Positions 1 through 7,519 are shown, counted from the first letter of the stretch. The stretch is DNA of 49,245 nucleotides from Leptospira gomenensis (GCF_004770155.1 NZ_RQFA01000088.1:1-49245); one strand, 5' to 3'. The notes: a model not told the origin generated them from the sequence alone. A program made the numbers and translations.

Positions 1-3
1 AAT

Positions 4-54
4 ACACGTAAATTCGTGTGTTAAAATTGTCAAGAAAGGCACATAATTTCGTGC
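4..54 (+). promoter_or_regulatory. Twin palindromic operator sites upstream of the XRE gene
   Basis: Two 16-bp inverted repeats of the same design lie 35 bp apart: ACACG-N6-CGTGT at 4-19 and GCACA-N6-CGTGC at 39-54. The second ends at the base before the GTG start codon. Both have an AT-rich centre and a shared CAC/GTG core. Paired sites of this kind are typical of autoregulated XRE repressors, so this is probably the operator of the gene at 55. That assignment is inference from position. Confidence 0.55.
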
Positions 55-273
55 GTGGAATATGAAGAATTTATCCGGAAAGTTGGACAGAAAATTAAGG
101 AAATCCGGGTAGCGAAGGGCATAACCCAAGAACAAATGGATGAGGGTGAATTCGCCATTTCATATCGAACTGTTCAGGATATTGAGAATGGGCAGTCACA
201 TCCATCGGTACGTTCTATTTTTAAGATTTCGAAACGGTTGAAAGTAAAACCGAAAGATTTATTGGATGTCTAA
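55..273 (+). CDS. Small XRE-family helix-turn-helix regulator
   Basis: A 72-residue protein made almost entirely of one Cro/C1-type HTH domain (about residues 9-68): the helix starting VGQKIKEIRVAKGITQ, a recognition region with YRTVQDIENGQSHPS, and the closing LKVKPKDLL. There is no second domain, so it should bind DNA, probably as a dimer. The start is GTG at 55; no strong Shine-Dalgarno is visible and the upstream sequence is taken by palindromes at 4-19 and 39-54, which suggests autorepression. It may control the three unknown genes that follow, but a gap of about 100 bp and a possible separate promoter argue against a single transcript. The family call is firm; the target is not known. 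Confidence 0.85.
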   Translation: MEYEEFIRKVGQKIKEIRVAKGITQEQMDEGEFAISYRTVQDIENGQSHPSVRSIFKISKRLKVKPKDLLDV

Positions 274-381
274 AATTTAACAAAAATTATCCTGATTTTC
301 TGCAAAAAAGACTCGCCAAGAAAATTTGATTTGAGCGAAAGAATTGACACTAAGTGAAGGGGGCTGAGTGTATAGTTTGTG

Positions 382-864
382 ATGAACCCGAATGAATTTC
401 AAATTCAAATAGTTGGTCAAAGTTCTCGTTCATTTCCTGCAAACAACTTTTCATTTCTAAAAAGCGGTGAGGACATCATTTGCAATTTCATTTTTGACGA
501 TATGAGCAGTGACCCAGCCACATGTATCACGATTGCTTTAACGATTAGTTGCATCGATCAATTTTTAAAAAAAGCAACCGAAATTGATAAGATTATCCAG
601 TCAAGAGAAGGAACTTTTATTCCTTGGGATGATCGGAAAAAAATTATGAGGGAAATGCCAGTCTTTAGAGTTTCGGTTATTTTACCCCAAATGTACAATG
701 ATATAGTTCATTTATCAATGGGGTATTTACACCCACTATCAATTGATCAAACGCAGAAAAATAAATTAAATATAATTCATGTACCTAGTTTAGCAGAAGT
801 ATCCATGCCAAATTACCATTTCATTAAATATGTTGAATCTTGCAAAAAGGCACTAATTAAATAA
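382..864 (+). CDS. Hypothetical protein, first of a three-gene group
   Basis: A protein of 160 residues that I do not recognise. It has no signal peptide or membrane segment and looks like a soluble alpha/beta protein with beta-rich ends (FQIQIVG near the start, FRVSVILP in the middle) and a helical C-terminus. A GTG lies directly before the ATG at 382; I prefer the ATG. A TTGACA at 344-349 and TATAGT at 371-376 lie upstream, but the 21-bp gap between them is longer than usual. The next gene starts 9 bp after the stop, so the two are probably co-transcribed. Base composition is AT-rich, unlike the core genes to the right. Confidence 0.7.
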   Translation: MNPNEFQIQIVGQSSRSFPANNFSFLKSGEDIICNFIFDDMSSDPATCITIALTISCIDQFLKKATEIDKIIQSREGTFIPWDDRKKIMREMPVFRVSVILPQMYNDIVHLSMGYLHPLSIDQTQKNKLNIIHVPSLAEVSMPNYHFIKYVESCKKALIK

Positions 865-873
865 GAAAATTTT

Positions 874-1383
874 ATGGCACTGACTGATATTCCTTACTAT
901 TACAAAATTGAATTTCCTATCCAATCGATTTACTCTGAAATACAATCCCCAAATCTTTCAGTTCTACATGATTATATATGTAGTTCAATTTTAAATATTC
1001 TTACTGAATCAATTCCTGAGCAAGACGCAATCAGATTAGAAAATATAATCAATCATCTTGCGAAAACCAAAAAGGATCTATTGCTTTCAATAGTTAATAC
1101 TAAGACTGAACGTTCTGATGTTCGTGGTTTTGCGGCTAAACTTTTAATTAAAAACTCGTATTCATCGGATCTTGATGAGATTATTACGCGAATACTCGAA
1201 GATACTGATAGTTTAGTTCGTTTTGGTGTTTTATATGGGTTAGAAGAAATTCAGGACTTTGACCGAATTAGAAAACTATTTATTACTGATTCTAATATAA
1301 GAATTCAAGAAACTGCTTTGGAGATTTTGGAAAATTCAAATGGAATTTATACGGTTTTTCAACAAATCGCCCAGTCCGTTTGA
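874..1383 (+). CDS. HEAT-repeat-like hypothetical protein
   Basis: A protein of 169 residues. About residues 85-150 look like two or three HEAT-type helical repeats, with spaced motifs such as DVRGFAAKLLI, DSLVRFGVLYGL and RIQETALEIL; these usually form protein-binding solenoids. The N-terminal half is unrecognised. It begins 9 bp after the preceding gene and overlaps the next gene by 44 bp in another frame, so the three genes at 382, 874 and 1340 form a compact unit. Function is unknown; small HEAT proteins occur as adaptors or immunity-like partners, but nothing here decides that. Confidence 0.7.
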   Translation: MALTDIPYYYKIEFPIQSIYSEIQSPNLSVLHDYICSSILNILTESIPEQDAIRLENIINHLAKTKKDLLLSIVNTKTERSDVRGFAAKLLIKNSYSSDLDEIITRILEDTDSLVRFGVLYGLEEIQDFDRIRKLFITDSNIRIQETALEILENSNGIYTVFQQIAQSV

Positions 1384-1885
1384 TGATCCTAATCATAAAG
1401 ATTTTGAGAGCCTTATCAGATCTTATTTCGAACCTCGTCCTCATGAAAACGGTAAATCATCTTTTTTCTTAAAAGCTGAAGGTCTTTTGGAGAAATTAGT
1501 AGCGGGATTTATTGCAATAAAAAAAGACCCGCCTGAAAACCAAAGATTTGTCTCTATTCATAAAACTGTCTTTTTGAACTCTAAAGTCCCAATCGAAGTA
1601 GAGAGTATGGATAGCCTATTTTCCTGCATTTCAAGTTTGCACTATAATGCAGATTTTAGCTCAACGGAAGTGATGGATAAGTTTGTTGCGGAACTTAGGC
1701 AAAATCTTATGGGAAAATCTAATAAAGATTATCGAGTTCACTATAATAAGTCTGCCTATAGGTCTCTATTATCTGAAGTTTATAAAGTTTGTGATAGCTA
1801 TGAAAAAGAATTGTGCTCCGATTGGATTTTAGATTTTATCGAAGAATTAAAAAAAAATGAAGATAAAGAGCCGGAAATCACTTAG
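1340..1885 (+). CDS. Hypothetical protein overlapping the HEAT-like gene
   Basis: A protein of 181 residues without recognised domains, signal peptide or membrane segment. It is rich in charged residues and ends in an acidic/basic helical tail (IEELKKNEDKEPE). The ATG at 1340 lies inside the 3' end of the upstream HEAT-like gene, giving a 44-bp out-of-phase overlap. No nearer start codon downstream fits better, because ATG codons are lacking until about residue 90. The long overlap suggests translational coupling and a functional link with its neighbour. A 22-bp repeat follows 35 bp after the stop. Confidence 0.65.
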   Translation: MEFIRFFNKSPSPFDDPNHKDFESLIRSYFEPRPHENGKSSFFLKAEGLLEKLVAGFIAIKKDPPENQRFVSIHKTVFLNSKVPIEVESMDSLFSCISSLHYNADFSSTEVMDKFVAELRQNLMGKSNKDYRVHYNKSAYRSLLSEVYKVCDSYEKELCSDWILDFIEELKKNEDKEPEIT

Positions 1886-1920
1886 TTGTACAAATAAAGA
1901 ATTTAAACCACTATTTCTAA

Positions 1921-1942
1921 TGTCCTATTCGGGATAATTGGG
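1921..1942 (+). repeat. Short direct repeat, copy 1
   Basis: The core TGTCCTATTCGGGA followed by TAATTGGG. The same core occurs at 2425 and 3060 in the same orientation. The bases just before it (ACTATTTCTAA) also resemble copy 2 (ACATTTCTAG), so the conserved unit is about 30 bp. Contains the partial dyad CCTATT/AATTGG. Copy 1 abuts a coding remnant that has lost its start. Confidence 0.85.
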
Positions 1943-2130
1943 TTAAGATATTTAAAAAAGGAGATAATATCTCAATTCATGTTTATAGCATATTAACTGC
2001 TATAATTGGAAAATATTATGAGCATAGTGTGGATCATGAAAATTCGGAAGGAATATTAACCTATACTGACGAATTAGACAAACATCAACAATACTCTTTT
2101 GATCTGATAGAATCGGTTAAATGGGCTTAA
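1921..2130 (+). pseudogene. 5'-truncated coding remnant
   Basis: An open frame runs from just after a TAA at 1918-1920 to a TAA at 2128-2130, about 69 codons, without any ATG, GTG or TTG near its left end. From about 1942 it reads like real protein (VKIFKKGDNISIHV, then LTYTDELDKHQQYS, ending LIESVKWA). The likely reading is the 3' end of a gene whose 5' part was removed at the repeat at 1921-1942. I do not recognise the family. Confidence 0.5.
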
Positions 2131-2135
2131 ATTTA

Positions 2136-2369
2136 CTAAATCTTTGAGTTCTCGCTAACTGAATCATACGCATCCCAAATCAAATCTGTAAAACGGATAT
2201 AATCTTCATGATTCGCAGGAGAAGTCTCTCCCTTATAAAAAACTCTAATTTTTAAATCAAAGTGATCGGCAGGATCACTTCCAAAGGCATGAGTATGAGT
2301 AATCTTGATATCCTTATCAGCGAGGAATTCTTTTATCTTTTTCGAAAATAGTTCTAAGTTTTTTTCCAT
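2136..2369 (-). CDS. Small hypothetical protein
   Basis: A 77-residue soluble protein on the minus strand, unrecognised. It begins MEKNLELFSKKIKEFL and contains a beta-rich middle (HFDLKIRVFYKGE). No signal peptide. The stop lies 5 bp from the stop of the truncated remnant on the plus strand, so the two converge. No strong ribosome site is visible upstream. The amino-acid make-up looks natural, but the short length keeps confidence moderate. Confidence 0.45.
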   Translation of the reverse strand: MEKNLELFSKKIKEFLADKDIKITHTHAFGSDPADHFDLKIRVFYKGETSPANHEDYIRFTDLIWDAYDSVSENSKI

Positions 2370-2424
2370 ATTTAAATAGTAACCCTTGAGATTACTAATT
2401 AGGCTTAAAAAAACACATTTCTAG

Positions 2425-2438
2425 TGTCCTATTCGGGA
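2425..2438 (+). repeat. Short direct repeat, copy 2 (core only)
   Basis: TGTCCTATTCGGGA, identical to the first 14 bases of copies 1 and 3; it then diverges (AATAATTAAA). Preceded by CACATTTCTAG, similar to the bases before copy 1. It lies upstream of the promoter and gene at 2460-2789. Confidence 0.8.
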
Positions 2439-2459
2439 AATAATTAAATCCAAATATTG

Positions 2460-2488
2460 TTGACAATTAGATTCTTATTGCATTATTT
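2460..2488 (+). promoter_or_regulatory. Predicted promoter for the gene at 2496
   Basis: TTGACA at 2460-2465 and TTATTT at 2483-2488 are 17 bp apart in very AT-rich sequence. A start site near 2495 would leave almost no 5' leader before the ATG at 2496. The promoter overlaps the possible upstream TTG start at 2457, which argues against that start. Confidence 0.45.
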
Positions 2489-2495
2489 TTTTCTA

Positions 2496-2789
2496 ATGAA
2501 ACATTACTTACTTCTCTTGAAGATCAACTCATCAGGGTTTAATATAGATCAGTTTTATGAAAAATTATCATTGAAATATTCAGAGGGAGTTCAATTGACC
2601 AGTGAATCTTTTATAATAATCACGAATGACCCGATTAAATCTTTGAATTTTAGTATGCACTCTCTAATTGGTTCGGGAAATTCTTTTCTCTTATTTGATA
2701 TAACAAAGTCCGAAGCAGATCAATATAATCTATCACTAACAGATAAAAATGTTTATGAAGATCTAAAAGTTTTAAAGATTCTCCGATAA
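2496..2789 (+). CDS. Small hypothetical protein
   Basis: A 97-residue protein beginning MKHYLLLLKINSSGFNIDQF. A longer version could start at TTG 2457, but that would run through a good promoter, so the ATG at 2496 is preferred. It looks like a compact alpha/beta protein (SFIIITNDPIKSLNFSM, SFLLFDITKSEADQY). No membrane segment or signal peptide is clear once the shorter start is used. Its 3' end overlaps the 3' end of the minus-strand gene at 2772-3005 by 18 bp. Unrecognised; it may be one half of a compact two-gene segment bounded by repeats at 2425 and 3060. Confidence 0.55.
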   Translation: MKHYLLLLKINSSGFNIDQFYEKLSLKYSEGVQLTSESFIIITNDPIKSLNFSMHSLIGSGNSFLLFDITKSEADQYNLSLTDKNVYEDLKVLKILR

Positions 2790-3005
2790 ATCAGAATAGT
2801 CTGTATCATCTATATAATAAGGGCCGGGGCTATTATCAGAAGTATAATGAATTGAGCTGTTCCCTGCAACAGTAATATCGTCGCATAGAAAGAAAAGTGC
2901 TCCTGCTATGTTAATTAGGGTCCCCGCTTTTACCTTTCTTTTCGGAAGAGAATCTATTGGAGGATTCTTAGAATAATTATTTGTAGTGTTATTGATAAGT
3001 TTCAT
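2772..3005 (-). CDS. Small hypothetical protein with one hydrophobic stretch
   Basis: 77 residues on the minus strand, unrecognised. A polar Asn-rich N-terminus is followed by a short hydrophobic segment (LINIAGALFFLCDDITV, about residues 30-46) and an acidic, Tyr/Asp/Ser-rich tail. The hydrophobic part is short for a transmembrane helix and is interrupted by acidic residues. Converges with and overlaps the gene at 2496-2789. Could be real or a chance frame in AT-rich DNA. Confidence 0.35.
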   Translation of the reverse strand: MKLINNTTNNYSKNPPIDSLPKRKVKAGTLINIAGALFFLCDDITVAGNSSIHYTSDNSPGPYYIDDTDYSDLSENL

Positions 3006-3015
3006 AGATAATTAG

Positions 3016-3399
3016 TTATCTCAGGCTTTTCAATTTATTTTTTTAGCCAATTTTTCCAATGTCCTATTCGGGATAATTGGGAAACTTAATTATCTTCCTA
3101 TTAAGAGTCTTGAAAAATATCTGAGGGATAAACTTATCTTACAGAGAAATAAAAGTTTTATTAAAGAATTCGGCGATAGGTTTTTTCGGGTCGAATCATT
3201 AACAACAGTGCTTGCCAACTATTCGAATAAAATTAAAAAGGATGACGACGGAAAAATATTATTTCAACATTTAATCCGCGAAGTTGAACGAGGTCATGGA
3301 AACAAAGAAGATTTTGTTCATTCTACAATTGAATATATACTATCAATTGAAAATTTTGACAGGATTAAATCATTCTTAAAAACTGCGCTTACTGCTTGA
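3016..3399 (+). pseudogene. 5'-truncated coding remnant next to repeat copy 3
   Basis: A frame open from a TAG at 3013-3015 to the stop at 3397-3399. After the repeat at 3060-3081 the translation looks like real protein (NYLPIKSLEKYLRDKLIL, then IKEFGDRFFRVESL, then LIREVERGHGNKEDF). The only usable start is a GTG at 3208, far inside the protein-like part, so the gene probably lost its 5' end at the repeat. The stop is 12 bp before the first attC-like spacer, as expected for a cassette gene followed by its site. A 63-residue product from GTG 3208 is possible but less likely. Confidence 0.5.
3060..3081 (+). repeat. Short direct repeat, copy 3
   Basis: Identical over 22 bases to copy 1 (core TGTCCTATTCGGGA plus TAATTGGG), same orientation, preceded by TTTTTCCAA. 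The sequence to its right starts a truncated coding remnant, as at copy 1. Confidence 0.85.
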
Positions 3400-3410
3400 A
3401 AAGCCGCGTC

Positions 3411-3600
<190 letters not shown>

Positions 3601-3686
3601 CGTTATGCGAAATGCCTGCAAAACTTAATTTTAAAAGCAGAGCTTCTATAAAGAAATTTGGGTGAAATTATAAAAAATGCTGGAAA

Positions 3687-3707
3687 AATACGAAAATACA
3701 TCGTATT
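3687..3707 (+). promoter_or_regulatory. Operator-like palindrome at the vapB start
   Basis: Perfect 7-bp inverted repeat AATACGA-N7-TCGTATT whose last base directly precedes the ATG at 3708. RHH-type VapB antitoxins bind such palindromes and repress their own operon, so this is probably the VapBC operator. No Shine-Dalgarno fits between it and the ATG. Confidence 0.6.
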
Positions 3708-3932
3708 ATGAATCGTATGAAAGTCACAGCTATTTTACCCGATGATTTAATAACGGAAGTTCAGAAATACTCCGGCGGAAAGAATATAACAGATTCGTTG
3801 CAGAAGGCACTTTCTGAATGGTTAAGACAGGCGAAAATTAAGAAACTAAATCAGAAATTAGATAAATCACCATTAGCTTTTCAGAAAGGATTTAGTAGCG
3901 AAAATATACGCAATCTAAATCGAGATAGATAA
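3708..3932 (+). CDS. vapB: VapB-like ribbon-helix-helix antitoxin
   Basis: A 74-residue antitoxin. The N-terminus (MKVTAILPDDLITEVQKYSG, from the second Met) is a ribbon-helix-helix DNA-binding fold; the charged C-terminal tail should wrap the toxin's active site. Two ATG codons, 3708 and 3717, can serve as start. The stop overlaps the vapC start (TAATG), giving tight coupling and the usual antitoxin-first order. It neutralises the PIN-domain RNase encoded next and, with it, should repress its own promoter at the 3687-3707 palindrome. Together with vapC and the spacer at 4326 it forms one cassette-like unit. Confidence 0.85.
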   Translation: MNRMKVTAILPDDLITEVQKYSGGKNITDSLQKALSEWLRQAKIKKLNQKLDKSPLAFQKGFSSENIRNLNRDR

Positions 3933-4312
3933 TGGTATTAGTTGATACTTCGATCTGGATCGAGTTTTTCAAAAGAAAAGAACCGTATTTTAGTGAATTA
4001 AGAGATTTAATAGAATCTTCTGAAGTAATTGTGCATGAAGTTATCTTCGGAGAACTTCTTCAAGGCTGTAAAAGTAAATTAGAAGTTTCATTTATATTGG
4101 AGTATTGGGAAAATTTAAATACTTTGACTGCGGAAAATAGTTTTCTTGAAGCAGGAAAGCTTTCATACGATCAGAAGCTAAAAGATAAAGGCGTTGGACT
4201 TATTGACTCTGTAATAATCAATGAAGCAATGAAAAGAAATTTAAAACTTTGGACTTTGGATAAGAAAATATTAAAAGTCTTAAGCCCAGAAAAGATTTTT
4301 CATTCGAAATAA
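3932..4312 (+). CDS. vapC: VapC-like PIN-domain toxin RNase
   Basis: A 126-residue PIN-domain protein, the full usual length. The acidic metal-binding residues are all present: D5 in VLVDTSIWIEF, E41 in GELLQG, D92 in GLIDSVI and D110 in WTLDKK. VapC toxins are Mg-dependent RNases that often cut initiator tRNA or rRNA; the target here is not predictable. The ATG at 3932 overlaps the vapB stop by one base, so it is translated only along with its antitoxin. The module looks intact. An attC-like spacer starts 13 bp after the stop. Confidence 0.88.
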   Translation: MVLVDTSIWIEFFKRKEPYFSELRDLIESSEVIVHEVIFGELLQGCKSKLEVSFILEYWENLNTLTAENSFLEAGKLSYDQKLKDKGVGLIDSVIINEAMKRNLKLWTLDKKILKVLSPEKIFHSK

Positions 4313-4325
4313 TAGCAGCCACTTC

Positions 4326-4510
4326 GCATAACTGCGGTTTCTCGCGGCGCTGTGAGATCGCTTCGCGACTCTCGCTTGGCCTCCGGCACATTTGCTTTGT
4401 CACTCGGTTCGCAGGACGGCGCTAAGGCGCCTCGAACCTCGTTCCAATTCTTCCGCGCGTTTTAGACGCGCTCCAGAACCGCAAACGTCGAGAAACCTAC
4501 GTCGTTAGAT
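4326..4510 (+). repeat. attC-like palindromic spacer 2
   Basis: GCATAAC (4326-4332) then GGTTTCTCG; right end CGAGAAACC then GTTAGAT (4504-4510), which fits GTTRRRY exactly. Inner stems: GGTTCG/CGAACC, GGCGC-taag-GCGCC, and GCGCGT/ACGCGC. The stem sequences differ from spacer 1 but stay complementary. Follows vapBC. Confidence 0.68.
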
Positions 4511-4608
4511 GAAATGCCCTAAGATTAACTTGATATTGAAGAGGAAATCAAAAGACAATTTGTCGCCTTATTTTCTAAATTTGGTATTGAAATCAGCCTA
4601 TTTTAAAG

Positions 4609-4636
4609 TTGACGTTGGTATGACCAGGGTTATACC
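4609..4636 (+). promoter_or_regulatory. chpI promoter with embedded operator
   Basis: TTGACG at 4609-4614 and TATACC at 4631-4636, 16 bp apart. An imperfect 20-bp palindrome (GGTATGACC-AG-GGTTATACC, 8 of 9 pairs) covers 4617-4636 and thus the -10. Predicted transcription starts at or next to the ATG at 4643, so the mRNA may be leaderless. Repression by the ChpI RHH protein is inferred. Confidence 0.55.
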
Positions 4637-4642
4637 GAGAAT

Positions 4643-4877
<235 letters not shown>

Positions 4878-4891
<14 letters not shown>

Positions 4892-5219
4892 GATTTGGTG
4901 GGTAGACTTAGGAATTCCATTTGGGAGTGAACCTGGATTTAAACGTCCTGTTCTTATAATTCAAGATGATTCTTTTAATCAAAGTAATATTAACACAATA
5001 GTTTCGATTGCAATTACATCGAATCTAAATCTCTCTGAAGCACCAGGTAATGTTCTAATTAGTAAGAAAGACTCAAGTTTATCTAAAGACTCGGTAATCA
5101 ATGTTGCACAGATTGTGACTTTAGATAAGGAAAGATTTATAAACAAAGCGGGAAAACTTAAATCCAATAAACTAAACGAAGTTGAAGTAGGACTTAAGTT
5201 AGTTATAGGCTTAGATTAA
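4878..5219 (+). CDS. chpK: ChpK/MazF-family endoribonuclease toxin
   Basis: A 113-residue PemK/MazF-fold toxin, full length. The family pattern is clear: MIRGEIWWVDLG at the N-terminus, EPGFKRPVLIIQDD (with the conserved Arg of the catalytic region) and VSIAITSN (conserved Thr/Ser position). MazF-type toxins cut mRNA at short sequence motifs and stop growth when the antitoxin is lost. The start ATG lies inside the chpI gene. It is a different lineage from the second MazF at 5800-6123, so the array carries two MazF-fold toxins with unlike antitoxins (RHH here, AbrB-fold there). A spacer begins 10 bp after the stop. Confidence 0.9.
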
Positions 5220-5228
5220 GGGCACTTC

Positions 5229-5416
5229 GTCTAACTTCGGTTTCTCGCTGCGCTGCGACATTCGCTGTCCCCGCTCAGTCTTGCTTGGCCTTCGCCACAT
5301 TGCTTTGTCGCTTCGACTTGCAAGACGTTCGCTAAGGCTCACTCAAGTTGAGTTAAAATCCTTTCGCGCACAAGCGCTTCGGGAACGCAAACGTCGAGAA
5401 ACCTAAGTCGTTAGAC
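5229..5416 (+). repeat. attC-like palindromic spacer 3
   Basis: The outer boxes are perfect: GTCTAAC (5229-5235) and GTTAGAC (5410-5416) are exact reverse complements and fit RYYYAAC/GTTRRRY. GGTTTCTCG and CGAGAAACC form the next stem. Inner stems: CGACTTG pairing with CAAGTTG (one G-T), and GCGC-acaa-GCGC. Follows chpIK. Confidence 0.72.
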
Positions 5417-5522
5417 GACAGTTTTTAAATATCTTTTTGAAATGAAAACTTTTAGGAATTTTACTATAGAAATTGATTCTCGCAATTCGCATATTTCAAG
5501 GCAGGAAGGACATTTCTTTTCG

Positions 5523-5557
5523 TTGACAAATACTAGTGTAATTACATAGTAATTACT
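5523..5557 (+). promoter_or_regulatory. mazE promoter with two operator half-turn palindromes
   Basis: TTGACA at 5523-5528 and CATAGT at 5545-5550, 16 bp apart. Two copies of the palindrome GTAATTAC lie at 5538-5545 and 5549-5556, 11 bp apart, that is one helical turn on the same DNA face. The second ends 1 bp before the ATG at 5558. The transcript probably starts at the ATG (leaderless); no Shine-Dalgarno is present. Binding by the MazE/MazF complex is inferred. Confidence 0.6.
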
Positions 5558-5799
<242 letters not shown>

Positions 5800-5806
<7 letters not shown>

Positions 5807-6123
5807 TTTCTCAATACGAAGTATATTTGATAAATTTAGACCCAACGATTGGACACGAAATAAAAAAATCGAGACCTTGTGTAATAATTTCACCTAATGA
5901 AATGAACAAAACTATCGGGACAATTATTATTGCACCAATGACTACTAAATCTCGATCGTATCCCACAAGAGTTGAATTAACATTTCAAGGAAAAAAAGGC
6001 TGGGTCGTGTTAGATCAAATTCGAACTGTAGATAAAATACGTTTGATAAAAAAGTTAGGGAAAATAGATCCTAAAACGGTTCATAAAATGAAACTGGTTA
6101 TAAAAGAAATGTTGGTTGATTAG
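5800..6123 (+). CDS. mazF: MazF-like endoribonuclease toxin
   Basis: A 107-residue PemK/MazF-fold toxin. Family features: ISQYEVYLINLDP at the N-terminus, KKSRPCVIISPNEMN containing the conserved Arg, and IIAPMTTKSR with the conserved Thr; the helical C-terminus is complete. The ATG at 5800 overlaps mazE by 7 bp; a TTG at 5794 and a GTG at 5803 are other possible starts. It is an mRNA interferase held in check by MazE. Together with ChpK it makes two MazF-fold toxins within 1.2 kb. Spacer 4 begins 27 bp after the stop. Confidence 0.9.
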
Positions 6124-6150
6124 CATTCCAATCCACTTGATAAAAACGCC

Positions 6151-6338
6151 GTCTAACTGCGGTTCCTCGCTCCGTTCGTCACTCACGGTTCCCCGTTCGG
6201 CCTCGCTTGGCCTCCGGCACATTTGCTTTGTTATACTCGGTTTGCGAGCCGCTCACTAAGGTTCGCTCGAACCTCGGGCCAACCCCATTGCATAGGCGCT
6301 CCGGGAACGTAAACGTCGAGAAACCTGGATCGTTAGGC
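6151..6338 (+). repeat. attC-like palindromic spacer 4
   Basis: GTCTAAC (6151-6157) and GTTAGGC (6332-6338), both fitting the attC box consensus. GGTTCCTCG and CGAGAAACC pair with one mismatch. Inner stems GGTTTG/CGAACC and GCGAGCC/GGTTCGC each hold with G-T wobbles. Follows mazEF; the next gene starts only 19 bp to the right. Confidence 0.68.
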
Positions 6339-6357
6339 GAAAGCTCGCCCTTTAGAA

Positions 6358-6795
6358 ATGATATCGAAAAAGACACTTATTATTTTCGCCCTTTGTGGCG
6401 GCATAGGAACGCTTGTGCTACTACTTATCGCTGTACAAGTCTTTTTTCGCTACAGTGCGTCCATTGTTCTTCAGGACATCCGCGCCTATACCATAGAGCT
6501 CCAGCCGCAGAGCGACTGTCTCATCAAGCTATCACCTAGCTGTTCTACTCAGCATATCGAAGTCATAGGGCCAAATTTCGCGCGCGAGCTTCTCGCACGA
6601 AAGCAACAGCTCGCGAGCAGCGCAACGATCCGTCCACTTTTCGACTCACAAATCTTCACCTTTAATCCTTTCTTTGGGATCTATGAGTTATCCTTCACGT
6701 CTAATAATTGTTTAGTATTTCGCGTTACATATTCGCCGCTCATAAGGAAATTCTCCGGTCCAACCTATCATTCTTGCTACGAGCGTGAGCGGTAG
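6358..6795 (+). CDS. Membrane-anchored hypothetical protein (cassette gene)
   Basis: A 145-residue protein with one N-terminal transmembrane segment (about residues 6-28, TLIIFALCGGIGTLVLLLIA) followed by a soluble domain, presumably outside the cytoplasmic membrane, with two pairs of Cys (SDC/SPSC and NNC/HSC) that could form disulfides. I do not recognise the family. The ATG lies 19 bp after spacer 4, too close for a promoter of its own, so it is likely read from upstream cassettes. The gene is clearly richer in G and C than the toxin-antitoxin cassettes, which suggests another donor. Confidence 0.6.
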   Translation: MISKKTLIIFALCGGIGTLVLLLIAVQVFFRYSASIVLQDIRAYTIELQPQSDCLIKLSPSCSTQHIEVIGPNFARELLARKQQLASSATIRPLFDSQIFTFNPFFGIYELSFTSNNCLVFRVTYSPLIRKFSGPTYHSCYERER

Positions 6796-6814
6796 CACCG
6801 GAACCCGGAAGGGG

Positions 6815-6975
6815 GGCGCTTTGAGATTGCTAAGGCAACTCTCGCTTGGCCTTCCGCACATTTGCTTTGACGTTCGGCTTGCAAGACGGCGCTAAGGCGC
6901 CTCGAACCTCGTTCCAATTCCTTCGCGCACAAGCGCTCCGGGAACGCGAAGGTCGAGAAGCCTGCGTCGTTAGGC
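6815..6975 (+). repeat. attC-like spacer 5, left end missing
   Basis: From about 6815 it follows spacer 2 closely, including the identical stem GGCGC-taag-GCGCC and loop, then GCGC-acaa-GCGC as in spacer 3, ending GTCGAGAAGCC and GTTAGGC (6969-6975). The left box and GGTTTCTCG arm are absent; instead the end of the upstream gene and unrelated bases (CACCGGAACCCGGAAG) are found. The outer stem therefore cannot form. Confidence 0.62.
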
Positions 6976-7015
6976 GGCATTTCAACGCAGCATTCGAGAC
7001 GTTTCTCAGGACCAT

Positions 7016-7519
7016 ATGTCAGACGACCTCATCCAGCAGATAGAATCAGCATTTCAGCAAATCCCTCATCCCGGGGATGAACACCTTGTTACAAACCCAT
7101 CGGATCCGGAGTCTCAATTGATAGCACGCCACTTTGCAGGAAAGCGCGATTGGCGCGGTTTAGGTTCTGATTTTCTGAATGAACCTTGCGGAGCTCTTTC
7201 GTTTCTCTCGGACATGGCCTTTCGATTTTATCTCCCTGCTTTTATGATCGCTGATATACAAGGAGCCCTGGAATGGGATGATCCATCGGTGCGCCTTTGC
7301 TGGTCTCACACTGCATCCGGCGGGGAGCAACGCATCGGTAAAGTATGGGGAGGAGGTACGATCAAGGATCGTGCGGAGGACTGTCATAGGCACTTCGATT
7401 CCCGCCAGGTTTCCGCCATTATCGCCTATCTTTTGTGGAAATTGGTCTCGAACCATGACGAAGATCTCTGTATAACTGAGGCTCTCGAAAACTATTGGCT
7501 TAAACGCGAAGAAGATTAA
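7016..7519 (+). CDS. DUF6714-like hypothetical protein (cassette gene)
   Basis: A 167-residue soluble protein. The central LSFLSDMAFRFYLPAFMIAD block resembles a family of small bacterial proteins that I remember as DUF6714; this is recognition from memory and needs a profile search. The C-terminus (SAIIAYLLWKLV, then EALENYWLKREED) is helical. No catalytic motif is evident. The gene is GC-richer than its toxin-antitoxin neighbours. It starts 40 bp after spacer 5 and ends 55 bp before spacer 6, in the same direction as all other cassette genes. ATG at 7016 gives the usual N-terminus. Confidence 0.6.
   Translation: MSDDLIQQIESAFQQIPHPGDEHLVTNPSDPESQLIARHFAGKRDWRGLGSDFLNEPCGALSFLSDMAFRFYLPAFMIADIQGALEWDDPSVRLCWSHTASGGEQRIGKVWGGGTIKDRAEDCHRHFDSRQVSAIIAYLLWKLVSNHDEDLCITEALENYWLKREED

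Noticed and set aside
2457..2495. Longer start (TTG 2457) for the gene at 2496
   Set aside because: The extension covers a well-spaced promoter, so it would not be transcribed.
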